NCBI GenBank assembly: GCA_907163375.1
Contig: CAJQUW010004459.1
Coordinates: forward strand, 310,001-374,000
Direction of reading: 5' to 3'
DNA from: Prostheceraeus crozeri
Lineage: Eukaryota > Platyhelminthes > Polycladida > Euryleptidae
Length of the DNA: 64,000 nucleotides
Shown: one piece after another, positions 10,881 to 21,327 of the stretch
Layout: every line of letters begins with the position of its first letter
How positions within the stretch are numbered: the stretch's first letter is position 1
The notes under the pieces: generated by a model
The model's database searches: none
Told to the model about the DNA's origin: nothing
Seen by the model: only the letters and a program-made list of their open reading frames with translations
Translations under genes and position numbers: made by a program

Positions 10881-12235
10881 TGCTACTCTATCTAATATAC
10901 TTACTTTATGATGCAAATGAAATGCATAGTTTCCAGGCATATTTTCTATTGGAAAATGCATTAAAATCATTTTGAGCAAAATATTAGAAGAATTGCAGTT
11001 GACACGAAATGAAGCTTTTGAAGAGCATGAAAATGTACTTCTTAAGATTTGATCATTTTGAAAGACATAATGAAATATCATTGAATGGCTCAATTTTTAT
11101 GGAAATCGTGAAGGCATGTTTTCGTGGAGATTATGAAAATATTTTTAAAGGGATTGAAGGAATTTTTGAAGCACGTAGAAGCTTGTTTTGAGACAAATCA
11201 TAAAAGCATTGAAACTCATTGAATGTCTATTAATAATATATTTTCTGAAGAATGCTTTCACAGGAGGCGACTTTTCAAGTCAGATGTCTTAAAAAACGAA
11301 TGAAAACTGCTATTCAGGCTGCCGTTCTTTTCGCGGTCTCCGGTTCATTTCTGCAGCAATTTTCATTGATGTGAGTGAGGGTCTGCAATGTTTTCACTTG
11401 TTTAGTCATTATCAGTGAAACTATTTTCCGCACACGTGATTCTTCACCTTATGAATGGGATTTCCGATAATTGAGATTCAGAAGACGAATCTCTTGAATT
11501 ATCTGATACTCTCTCTAAAAAGGTGAAATCTTGACGATCTTTATTCAAAACATTTTGATACTAATTGAAGAAAAATGTCTGCTTTTCTTTCATCATCTCT
11601 TGAAGTATCATAGATCAAAGTCTTCAATCTTTTCTTGGTTATAGACGATTCATTGACGAAGTAATTATCACTTAAGCGCAGCCTTTGGATAAGCTAATAC
11701 AGGTTCGAACAGAGGCCAAATTTTTTTTTCACCTGGACAAACCTTTTAAAAATCCTTTTCGAAAAGAGGATATTTGAACAGGTGCTTTTGAGAACATTTT
11801 GAAATGTTTTTATATGAAATTTCAATTAATCGTTTTTGATTTCATCGGTTTGATAGAAGGATGACAAGAGGTTCGATGTATCGTTTTAAAGGATAAAGGT
11901 TTTTGAAGAACATGAAAACATGCTTCTTGAAGAGATTGTCATTTTGAAAAACCATTTACGAAATGAGGCAATATTGTTCTGTCATTATGTCAACATTATT
12001 GATCATTTTCATCAATGACTTAACCGATCTCATTTCTGCAGTTCCTTCATGACTTGTAGAACTTCTAATCTACAATTTTTGATTTTTAATAATTCTATAG
12101 ATATTGTAAAGAAAGACTTTGATATCATAACGCAATAAGTCAACATCAAAAACAGTATACAACAGAGAAGGATCGTCATCAACAACAAAACACAAAACAG
12201 AGGGGAACCAGTCAAGCATGCCAACAGTAATTATC
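10881..12235. other. Intronic DNA, no gene seen
   Basis: Contains a diverged direct repeat of about 55 bp (11011-11065 and 11896-11952, around TTTTGAAGA-CATGAAAA). No open frame resembles a protein. Confidence 0.35.
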
Positions 12236-12959
12236 AGGCTTGCTGTGGGAATTGATCTTGAATTCCCATTCCCACGGGATTTTTCAGTATTTCCCATCAG
12301 AATTCCCATGGCTCATTACTCTTCCTATATACGGTTTATGGTTCTCTTCTTTCGGACTACAAGTCGATTAACGGATTTTCGTAATTGAACTGATGAGATT
12401 AAGCGCTTTTAGTTGACCTATCTTTTGGATGAAAAAGTATTGGCATATCAATCTATCTTATTTTGTAATTTCCAAAAATTGCAAATTTTTACTAATTATC
12501 AAAAATATCTATCATTTTGTTTCAGGGATTAGTCAATCAATAAAGACGACTTCATCGAAATAGTCTTCGATTACATATAAGCCTATACATACACATATTC
12601 GCATGTCTATTCACTCTGATTCACTTCATGCGGTGCCGTACTTGTGATGAACACGGCAAACTTCTGGCTCATCGCAATATCATATTTAAGTTTGCTATAC
12701 AAGTACAGTGCCTGTATACAAGCAATGAAGTCAATACTTCGCCTACGCATATTTCTATGACTTATCAACAGAAAACAACTACTGATTTATGAATATGTGA
12801 TAATACGCTCGCTCGCATCCCATGTATTTAGGTACGGTGTAATTCCAATTCTATCTAGCTTTGATGATAAAGCCACAAATGCAAAAAGACAAATTTATAT
12901 TCGAGAAACAAACGTTCATTGAAAATTTGTCCAAGGATTGCCAAACATTGCTGCTAAAA

Positions 12960-13430
12960 AGGCATCAAACATTAAAAAATATCAATGGATTAATGAAAGC
13001 TACATATTATAAAAACTCTCCAATGTAGGCTAGGCCCTATTATGTATAAAGGCCTTCGAATGACAGTACTACAATCTAAGAATAGCAGATCTTCAATAAA
13101 TTATCTATGGACTGACAACCGTTACTTTGAGACCCGCGTGATGCCGAATGAAGACCATCGATGGATTAACAAGCGTCACTTTGAAAACCATCAAGGCAAA
13201 AGCAAATACTCAAGAAAATATCAATGGATTAACAAACAAAATGCGGGTATAAAAACAATCATGAGAATAGCAGATACTGAAGTAAAATATCAATGGATTA
13301 ACAAACGCAAAACGCTACCATGCGGCAATGAAGGCTATCAAGAGAATAGCTGATGCTCTAGAAAAATGTCAATGGATTAACAAACGTTGTTATGAAATAT
13401 ATCAAATGAATAACAAATGTTCATGCAAAC
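12960..13430. repeat. Degenerate minisatellite, unit about 60-75 bp
   Basis: About six imperfect units are marked by TATCAATGGATTAACAAAC, near 12978, 13098, 13156, 13216, 13288 and 13365. A 103-codon frame across it repeats the word QWINK and is a by-product of the repeat rather than a gene. It lies just downstream of the hAT transposase stop, inside the element. Confidence 0.65.
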
Positions 13431-13442
13431 CTAAGAACTGAA

Positions 13443-15365
13443 TTATAATACAGTCTCTAACCTACAAGCATATTCTGTGTAAATCATAGCGCTGAGCTTG
13501 TCAGGCTTGAGCCTTTTTCGAAGCTTTGATAAGAGAATCCCCGCCTCGCTGAATAGTCTTTCTACAGAAGCCGATGACACTGGGGTGGAAAAAAGAATTT
13601 TTGCACACTTTGACAAAAGTCTCATTTGTGGTCCTTTCTCTTTCCAAAAATCCTTGGTCGGATGTCTGGAGGCCACACGAATGGTCTCAAAAAGCAACAT
13701 TTCTGTTTCAAGTTGTTCATGAAGCGAAGTCTTCATGCGCTTTGGGCGCGGAGCAAATAATGTCTCAAACGGATCGCTGGATGTCGAGGGCTCACGTTCC
13801 TGGTTATCACTGACTTTGTCCGTGGGGATATCAGATATATGCATTGAATCAAGCAGCTGATTCAAATAGTTCACAACACTCGATTTGAATCCTTGCATCT
13901 CCTGCTCCCATTCATTCATGAACACCTGCAATTCTCGGGTCTTTTTGCTGGAATATCTAAGTGTTTTCACCATATCCAAAGCCGCGTTGCAGACATCAAT
14001 GCCTGACAAATAACAAGCCGCTTTTGCAAATGATGAACCACAATATGGCCACAGCTTCTTTCTCATCTGGTTTCGTAGAAGGCAGCAAGTCTCCCGAGCG
14101 ATGGCAGGCACTTCTTCACTAATCTGCATTTGGAACAAGTGAATATCCAAAGTAAGATAGTTCAGGTAAGATAGATGAGAAGTTGGGTCATCAACCTCAA
14201 CTCTGTCAAAGAAGCACTTGACGGCTTCCATAATATCCAACAGAGATTTCAGTGAAGGTAAAGGTGGCAAATTGTCAGATACATGACAGTCTTCTTCTGA
14301 CAGAAATACAGTGTAGTTGTCCACCGCAGATCGAAGTCGAGAATGTTGAAAGCGCCTTGGGCGAGTCGTGCTTTTATCAGGAATAGCACGCTTCAGTCGC
14401 TTCGCATATTGGTCGCGTACGTTATAGAAAGATTCCACAGAAGTCAGATTAGACAGCATGCCACTTAGTAATTCTGGTGAAGACTGCTCGAAAACGCCTT
14501 TGACACAAGTCGACAAGGCATGTTCGGTACAACCAATTCTACCACCCAAGTTCAGCGTCGTTGGATAACGGCCGTCGAACGCTGCGACCATTTTCGGTTC
14601 GTTGTCACTAACTATAAAGATGGGTTGAGAGAGCTCACCCTGTTTTTCATCATCCGGTGACTTAATGCATTCTTCGAGAATTTTGAAAGTGAACGAAGCG
14701 TCGTGTGGTACATCATTCAAATCACAAATCTTAAGTGGATAACTGAACCAACGCAAATCTTTATCGAGTCCACAAGCAACAATAGCAAAATAAGAAAGTC
14801 GATGTTCATGTCTTCCAGACCAAAAATCAATCATGCATGATACACCAGCATCCGGATCGTTGAGACTATTTCTAAAATGATGTTGCAACTTCGCATGGGA
14901 TTTCTCTCCCTCAGTCATTAACCCCGATGAAATGTAAGTTCGTCCGATGGAATAGTCATTGATCTTGTTGTTTCTGTGCGTTACCGAAGAATCGAAGTTT
15001 GCGCAAGAAGATGCAATTTGAGCCATGGCGTTGATGGACACAGTCGGATGGGCATAAACAAGCTTCACTACATGCTCCTGCCATTGTTTTTTTGCTTTTT
15101 TCGGAAGAGGAGGCTTGCTTGTTGATGGAGCACACTGAAAACTTCGGTGAATGGTCAGTTGATTGGACGTTGATGTCGCCGGTGCGCAGTTTCTCTCGAG
15201 ATGGCGCTTTATTGCACTGACCCCACTCTGGTTGACCCACTGTCCTCTTGTCTTCTTAAAGCAAAGAAACAATTTCTTACAGGCATCACAATAAAGGAAA
15301 GGGGCCAACAATGGTTTCTTGTCGTCTCCTGAGCTCTCGGCAACCGGTGATATGTCGACTTGCAC
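13443..15365 (-). CDS. hAT-family transposase (BED finger, intact)
   Basis: A 640-residue uninterrupted frame. Residues about 22-62 form a BED zinc finger (C26, C29, H55, C60). The RNase-H-like catalytic core shows CMIDFWSG (D180) and FIVSDNEP (D254), then GCTEHALSTC, the conserved C-x2-H of hAT enzymes. The C-terminus (about 590-636) is the hAT dimerisation domain with PVSSASVERLFSEAG, LSKLRKRLKPDKL. The length is usual for the Ac/ZBED-like branch. hAT transposases cut the element out and insert it with 8-bp target duplications. The open full-length frame suggests a young copy or a domesticated ZBED-type gene; the flanking subterminal repeats favour a transposon. Confidence 0.9.
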   Translation of the reverse strand: MQVDISPVAESSGDDKKPLLAPFLYCDACKKLFLCFKKTRGQWVNQSGVSAIKRHLERNCAPATSTSNQLTIHRSFQCAPSTSKPPLPKKAKKQWQEHVVKLVYAHPTVSINAMAQIASSCANFDSSVTHRNNKINDYSIGRTYISSGLMTEGEKSHAKLQHHFRNSLNDPDAGVSCMIDFWSGRHEHRLSYFAIVACGLDKDLRWFSYPLKICDLNDVPHDASFTFKILEECIKSPDDEKQGELSQPIFIVSDNEPKMVAAFDGRYPTTLNLGGRIGCTEHALSTCVKGVFEQSSPELLSGMLSNLTSVESFYNVRDQYAKRLKRAIPDKSTTRPRRFQHSRLRSAVDNYTVFLSEEDCHVSDNLPPLPSLKSLLDIMEAVKCFFDRVEVDDPTSHLSYLNYLTLDIHLFQMQISEEVPAIARETCCLLRNQMRKKLWPYCGSSFAKAACYLSGIDVCNAALDMVKTLRYSSKKTRELQVFMNEWEQEMQGFKSSVVNYLNQLLDSMHISDIPTDKVSDNQEREPSTSSDPFETLFAPRPKRMKTSLHEQLETEMLLFETIRVASRHPTKDFWKEKGPQMRLLSKCAKILFSTPVSSASVERLFSEAGILLSKLRKRLKPDKLSAMIYTEYACRLETVL

Positions 15366-15798
15366 GGCCTTTATCCTCGAATCAAGATTGGCACTACCAC
15401 TGATTAATGACTTCGGTGGCGGAACAAAAGATACACGAGCAGCAGAAATGTACTGCTGCAGAGTTTTTGTCTACTTCGAAGAACTTGTTCGAAGACATAG
15501 CAGCGACCTGCCTCAGAGTGGGAACTGAAGTTGCAGACGATTATAATTACATCATATAGCTCGGTTCCTCTTCGCTCTGCAGCCTAATGAATCATCGCCA
15601 AGCGTCAATCAGGGGAAAAGAATGTTTTGCGAGCTCAAATTCCCTCACTTGAATTGTCAAAAGTTGCGTAAGTGAAATTGATCATGCAGCGCACGGGGCG
15701 AGAGAATCGGTCGGTAACTGACATGGATACTGATTCTCCTCCCGTCGGTTGACGATGCGAATTGACAGACAGCCTCAACAGATAATTACATAATCCAG

Positions 15799-15800
<2 letters not shown>

Positions 15801-15834
<34 letters not shown>
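15801..15834. repeat. (TC)n microsatellite
   Basis: Seventeen TC dinucleotides in a row, inside the presumed hAT element upstream of its transposase. Confidence 0.95.
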
Positions 15835-15837
<3 letters not shown>

Positions 15838-16226
15838 CAAGACCGATATTAGTCTTCTTATAAGATTGATAAGCCAAGAAAAGAATTGTTATGATGATGG
15901 TTAGCGACCCGTGTTTCGTCACCTTGACAGAATCATGCTTTTTTCAGACAAGGACAGCCTGCTTACTGTAGACACACCTGCACAATGTACATGTATAAAT
16001 GTTGTATTTTCACTTCAATCTGTGCGTCATTCATGAGCGGCTTCGCCTAGTCATCCAGCAAGATGAGTGCAACTACAGCCTACATTCTCGCTTTCTCACA
16101 ACTTTTGCAAACCAAAAAAGAGTTGATACTTTCAAATAAGATTTAAATTTATCTTATTTTGGTGATCAAAATTTTCATTTAATTCCCATGGGATTCCCAT
16201 GACCTGAAGCAAGATTCCCACTCAAT

Positions 16227-17034
16227 TATACAGAAGTACTAGGAAGATCTAGAATGATAATGCATTGTGAACTATGGGACTCCGACAATCAATGAACTGT
16301 GCTATAGGTGGATATCAGCTAGATATCGAAAAGAACATTGATAGTTTGTAATTTTGCAAATTTCCGTATCTCCTCAAACTATCAATCGCTCTCGTTTGCT
16401 TTGCTCGCAGTGTGGTAGTCTACAACTGTTGCAATGATGACTTTATATTTGCGATTTTCATTACGATTTATGCTCTCTGTGACACTTGTTGTAGTAATCA
16501 GACGGCTTCAGTCATAAAATGCAAGAATTCATTAGAATTCATAGAATTCATTAGAATGCAAGAAATATCTCTGATCGAATATTAGTAATCAACCAACGAA
16601 TACTATGACAATAGCGATAGACAATGACGTAGGGTGTGGTTTCTGATATCACACAGCACACAGCAGTAAACGAATGGCCAATTGAATGATTCAATCGTCC
16701 ATTTATCGGAGATTCCTAATGACATGGAATGAAAATGTGACTGTTGAATGCTCAAATGCCATGCAAATTGTTCAGAGAAATGTTGATCATAAAATGTAAT
16801 AACTTGCATTTAACCAGAGATTGATTTTTACTGCTTATTCCAGTTAGCTGGTTCAAAGCTCTAGTACATTGAGTAGATTATAGTGGACCAAACTAGCGCA
16901 CATGAGCTCCTGTGATTGTATTGGTTACAAAACATGAATGATGTAGCCTAACTGACTGTATAATGTAATGCAACTAAACAATTAATAAGTTCTGCAGCAC
17001 TGAAAAAAATTATCAACAAATATCTTTGTTTTTT
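16227..17034. other. Intronic DNA, no gene seen
   Basis: Short TAGAATTCATTAGAATTCAT repeats occur near 16525-16560. Otherwise nothing recognisable. Confidence 0.35.
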
Positions 17035-17762
17035 GTATTTTTGTATGAAAATTTCCAAAATCATGGTTTGAAAATTACACGATTAGCCCTTTGATAGAAA
17101 ATGACGAAAATTCAAAATGGCGGACAGAAAAACCGAAGCTTAATTCTGAGGCTCGAATAGAAATATTCCCAACTATTTCGTCAGCAGTGTCTTATGCAAT
17201 TTACCCGCTCTCTTCAAATATAATTGTCAAAAAAATCATGCGTTTAGCCCTTTTCGAGAATATGACGAAAATTCAAAAAGGCCGACAGAAAATCGAAACT
17301 GCATTCTGGGACTCGATTAAAAAATTCCCATCTATTTCGCAAACAGCTTCCTTTGTGATTTAACCCGCCTTTTCAAATGTAATCGCAAGAAAATCATACA
17401 ATTAGCCCATTTCAAACCCATAGCGAAAATTCAAACAGGCGGAAATGAAATCGAAACTGCATTCTGGGCTTCGTCTAATCTATATTCTGCATCAACAACA
17501 AGTCTTGGAGGCTCTAATAGGTCTTCAAAATTTCTTGAAAGTGTCATTTTTCGCTTGTGTACGAACCAAGATATGTGAATCACTGTTCTGCATCACATCC
17601 ATCAGATCTCCAAGGCTTGTTGCTGAAGTTAATGTAGCCCCAGAATGCAGTTTCGGTTTTATGTCCGCCATTTTGAATATTTTCGTCATTTTCTCGAAAA
17701 AGGCTAATCGTGTGAATTTCAAACCATGATATTCGGAATTTTCATGCAAAAACACATCAGAA
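17035..17762. repeat. Foldback element with internal tandem units
   Basis: Outer arms of roughly 110 bp (about 17048-17155 and 17640-17750) are inverted copies. Both carry ATCATGGTTTGAAA, CACGATTAGCC, AATGACGAAAAT and CAAAATGGCGGACA. Inside are direct repeats of a unit of about 158 bp (starts near 17079, 17238 and 17395) built from the same words. Non-coding; probably a non-autonomous DNA element. Confidence 0.6.
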
Positions 17763-17959
17763 ACCGTCAAGAAATATAATGGGGAAAAAACTGGCACACA
17801 GTGAGCTGTTGTAAAGTCTTTAAATCACTCAATTCGAACCAGACTGATGAAATTTATTTTGAGGACATAAGTTAATTAACAAACAAGAACTACTACTGAA
17901 AATTCAAAGAATCTTATTAAGTAGCGGCGTCTTCAGGACTTTGACGATATCTTTCAAGA

Positions 17960-18200
17960 TGAAATGAATGGATTTGCAATTAGCAAGTTAGTGAAATTTT
18001 GACGGATATTCATTAAATACTACTTTTAAGCACACTAACATGTCGCCTAAGTTAGCGCGCCGGTAATATGCTGCTTTTGCAAACACAATGTATAAATAGA
18101 ATAATTAGATATTGAGTTGAAAGATGGAAACAGACCTGAATAGCCGCCATTTCATCAAATATCAAGAATCATGAGCAGGCCTAGTTCACATCTCTAAATA
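17960..18200 (+). repeat. Dispersed repeat family 3
   Basis: Shares with 29392-29995 the words TTAGCAAGTTAGTGAAATTTTGAC, TAAATATTGAGTTG in diverged form, ACAGACCTGAATAGC and GCAGGCCTAGTTCACATCTC. A short piece recurs near 39595-39645. Class unknown. Confidence 0.55.
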
Positions 18201-18381
18201 TAATAAAATTAACATTGAAGCATTAGGGAAAATAATCTGAAGCTTCATCTTTTTTGCTACGTCTTCATTAAGACTAAGGATGAAAAGTGCAATTCTTGTA
18301 CCATATGAATGCATAACTTTGTTCGGTGCTCCACGATTCCCAATTTTGGAGCTGTCTGTGATTTCTTTGAAAACATGCAAT

Positions 18382-18778
18382 ATTATTATTTATTATGCTC
18401 CATATGTTTGTGGATGGGTCCTAAGCGAGGACCAGATTATGGAGTAAACCACTTTTCCCTGCCGAGTATGCACCTTTTGTGATTCGAGAGTGTGCAGTCT
18501 GGTTAACTATCAGTCAATGTCTGATCCACTTGCGACCTCCACGCAGCTGGATTACGGGTGTTCGCCACACACAGGTCGGATTTAAGGTTACAGATGATAT
18601 AAGGATGTAGTTACAAAGGTTCAAATCCACTTTAATGACCTCCAAGTAGCTAGATTACAGGTGCTTGCCAAACACACGGCCGAAAGTATTATTGATAAGG
18701 TTGACTGCGCAAGGAGTCGAACCTGGGCCATCCAGACCACAGGCAGATACTTAAACTACTGTGCCACCCGCTCGCAAG
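18382..18778 (-). mobile_element. tRNA-derived SINE
   Basis: Read on the minus strand, the 5' end (18778) starts GCGAGCGGGTGGCACAGTAG. It contains an RNA polymerase III A box (TGGCACAGTAGTTTAAG, 18751-18767) and a B box (GGTTCGACTCC, 18713-18723). A body of about 310 bp follows and the element ends in an A/T-rich AATAAATAATAATA tail near 18385. This is the usual layout of a tRNA-headed SINE mobilised by a LINE. It lies about 170 bp upstream of the first PAN-CTLD exon. Confidence 0.75.
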
Positions 18779-18952
18779 TATAAAACTGTCATATTTGAAA
18801 CAGAAAAATCTGATGCTGTTGAAATTTCAGATGCAGATGTGCTTTTACAGCTAAAAAACTACAATGTCTGATTTGCTTGTAGTCAAATCAACCAATTAAA
18901 TTTCGGATTTCATGAGCTTCCATGTAAATGACAATTGATCTCACCTTTTCAG

Positions 18953-19629
18953 GTGCTTCTATTTTGTGCCCCATGACCACATGCTACCGTCGATTCATGA
19001 TTACGGAGTCTTTGATGAAGTCAGGCAGCAAATTACTGTCTACTCCCGACGGTGTAACGACCAAAGAAGGTTGCGCTCTGTTATGTAATCACAATAGTAA
19101 ATGCCACGCTATTCATTACACATCTGATTCGAAACAGTGTTGTCTTATTACTTCCATTGAAAGTCCGAAGGAAGGGAATGAAACTGCTGCAAAATCTATT
19201 GAGATCTGGAGTAAAACAGGAAGTCGTTTTGGCAGTTACGTTTTCAGCATCAGATTCAGAGCCTCCCGATACAAATTCATCAAAGGAAGCTACAGATGAG
19301 GAACTGCACAGCGCAAATGTGAAAGACTCGGTGGAAAATTAGCAGAATTTACAACAAAGGATGAAATTAAACATTTTGAACAATGGAGAATTCGGCGCAT
19401 TTTTACAGTACAATATTGGTTAGTGGGAGGAAAACAAGGACCCGTTGGCGGTTGGCATTGGTACAAATCGAAAGTTTCCATTCCAAGCCCTGGTTTCCGA
19501 TGGAAGAGTAGACCCAATGGCGAAAAAAATAGCATGAGGGCTCAATTTCGATATGGAAAACTTTATTTTGATGATACATACGAAATGTCCGATGAACTGG
19601 GGATCTTATGTGAATGTATCACATTGTGA
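18953..19629 (+). pseudogene. PAN/C-type lectin terminal exon, interrupted by TGA
   Basis: The acceptor TTTTCAG ends at 18952, phase 1, matching the donor at 8923. The frame encodes a PAN/apple-type module (CPMTTCYRR, GCALLCNHNSKCHAIHYTSD, CCLITSI), then a C-type lectin-like fold (SRYKF, CERLGGKLAEF, YWLVGGK, GWHWYKS, ILCECITL). One in-frame TGA lies at 19297-19299. Against its two paralogues (28280, 36597) it falls exactly where both have the Trp of TTTWE or GTTWE, so TGG to TGA explains it. The Cys of their GKCP motif is also replaced here (FGSYVFS). Beyond the TGA the frame is open to the true end. Likely an inactivated exon; a shortened PAN-only product or a polymorphic stop is possible. 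Confidence 0.75.
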
Positions 19630-20559
19630 ATGCGAGAAGAGATTGCGATAAGAAATGTACTTATCGTGAAGCGTATTTAATGGCCCTTTTCGAGTTGCCA
19701 AATCGATGTGACATTGGCAACTCAAAAAGGTGATTATTTGCAAAAATGTGTGCTTTTTACATGAACTTCGTCAAGGTCTTAGCGGAATTTTTAGTCGGTC
19801 AGAGCCCGCTTATTTTGGAAAAACCGGCAATTCTAAGTTTGAAAACAAATTAGTAAATTGCACTCGCATGTAAGTTGTGATTAAGTTTCAACCAATATAT
19901 TTAGTAAAAACATAATTTTAATATTCTGTTGTTTTACTGCATGTCGTTGCATCGATACTGTTTGAAATAACGCAATGCACGTGCCAGCTGTAGAATATTT
20001 CATGCTAGAGTAAAAACTCTAGTGCTCTTAACTTTCTACTCTAGTTTAGTTATTTTCATACAACCATGTTCAATTATCGGTTGGCTGGTTCATAAATCCT
20101 TTAAATCCTGCATTGGATCTTTCTCAATTTCCAGTTGCAACCAAATTCTTCTCATAAATCGTTTAGAGCAAAAGCCTATCTAACAAACCAAAATAATTTT
20201 GAGATTCAATTCTACATAACTTTCTCGAGTTTTCGCGCTTCTAGCAGAAGGAATTCATGTTTAAAGTATTTCATTTGATAGACAAATAGAAGAGGCTAAA
20301 CATGAAACCCTTCTGAAAACCCTTCTGAATTTAAAACTACTTGTTTATCAATGGAATATTGTGTCCAATTACATTGCAATTTACCATTTATCAATCTTAT
20401 CAATAAAATGTTCTGAGACGTACCCACTAGATTGTGTGCGGATTGTTTACGGATTGTGTGCGGATTGTGTACAAGATTGCATTTGGAAGCAGTAGGCGTG
20501 ATTTTCTGCTGCATCTATCTTGCTTTGCTAGGCTTCAAGCTGTATCATAAACTTGTCCA
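19630..20559. other. No gene seen
   Basis: Would include the 3' untranslated region of the preceding exon if it is used. No nearby AATAAA was found. No other feature recognised. Confidence 0.35.
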
Positions 20560-21327
20560 AGACTCGCTGCATCGCATTTCAAGCTCCGGCCACCAAGCCG
20601 CCGCAATCAACTATGACGAAACTCCTTCATGCGTTGGAGAATTCCTTCATGCAAGCATGGAGAGAATAGGTCGAACTCCATGAATGGTGGGAATGATCAA
20701 TTCTCCAACTCATGCTTTGGCAAAGTGGTTGTGCTCAATTCTGAAGCCTGTCGTAGAAAATTACTTGCTGTTCTCAATAGTGCTCATGCCAACTTAGAAT
20801 TTACTATCGAGTTCGAAGAAAGAGATGCCATCAGCTTTCTTGATGTAAATGGCATTTGATCTGAGGGCCAAATATTGACTTCTGTATACTGAAAGAAGAC
20901 ATGTAGTGGTCTATACTTGCACTGTTTCAGCTCCGTGCCCAAGAGGTACAAAATTAATCTTGTGAAATGTTTATTTCATCGCGCTAGGCGCATCTGTTCT
21001 CTTTGTTTTTTAGAAAATGAATTTCAGTTTTTAACTAAGACTCTGAAAATGAATGGCTATCCGGACCAATTTATTGAACAGCATAAAATAAGTAAAGAAA
21101 AAGAACCAATAGTTCGTCCGTCAAAAAAAGTTTATGTTAGAGTTTCATTTCTTAGAGACATATTTCACACATTTGTCTCAAAAAAGCTAATTGAATCAAT
21201 TTCGAGAACTTTTCATGCCGCACAGCTTGTACTGCCTCAGACAATGAAGATCCCTTGTCGTTCTTTGAAGGATCCAATTCCTCTCGTTGACCGATCAATT
21301 CCTCTCGTTGACGTATCTTATGATTAG
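20560..21327 (+). mobile_element. Penelope-like element, polymerase C-terminal fragment
   Basis: Translated frames give the post-catalytic region of a PLE reverse transcriptase: KLLAVLNSAHANLEFTIEFE, ISFLDV, then VPKRYKINLVKCLFHRARRIC and LKMNGYPDQFI. A linker KKVYVRVSFLRDIF and KIPCRSLKDP follows. The last matches the linker at 2843. The endonuclease that should follow is not recognisable. Partial and broken in several places. Confidence 0.7.

Larger units (their letters stand above)
12236..16222 (-). mobile_element. Probable autonomous hAT transposon
   Basis: The intact transposase at 13443-15365 is flanked on both sides by clusters of TTCCCAT/ATGGGAAT words (12242-12312 and 16181-16226), as expected for hAT subterminal repeats. 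The left end CAGGCTTGCTGTGGGAAT matches the CAGGCCTGCCGTTGGGA end near 1580. The right end is less clear (CCTGAAGCAAGATTCCCAC), and no perfect 8-bp target duplication was found, so the outer limits are provisional. It sits in the large intron of the lectin gene, antisense to it. Confidence 0.5.

Noticed and set aside
13042-13353. 103-codon frame with repeated QWINK
   Set aside because: By-product of a degenerate minisatellite with no signal, domain or splice context.
19297-19299. Selenocysteine reading of the in-frame TGA
   Set aside because: The sister exons have Trp, not Cys or Sec, at this place, and I see no SECIS-like hairpin downstream. A TGG-to-TGA change is simpler.
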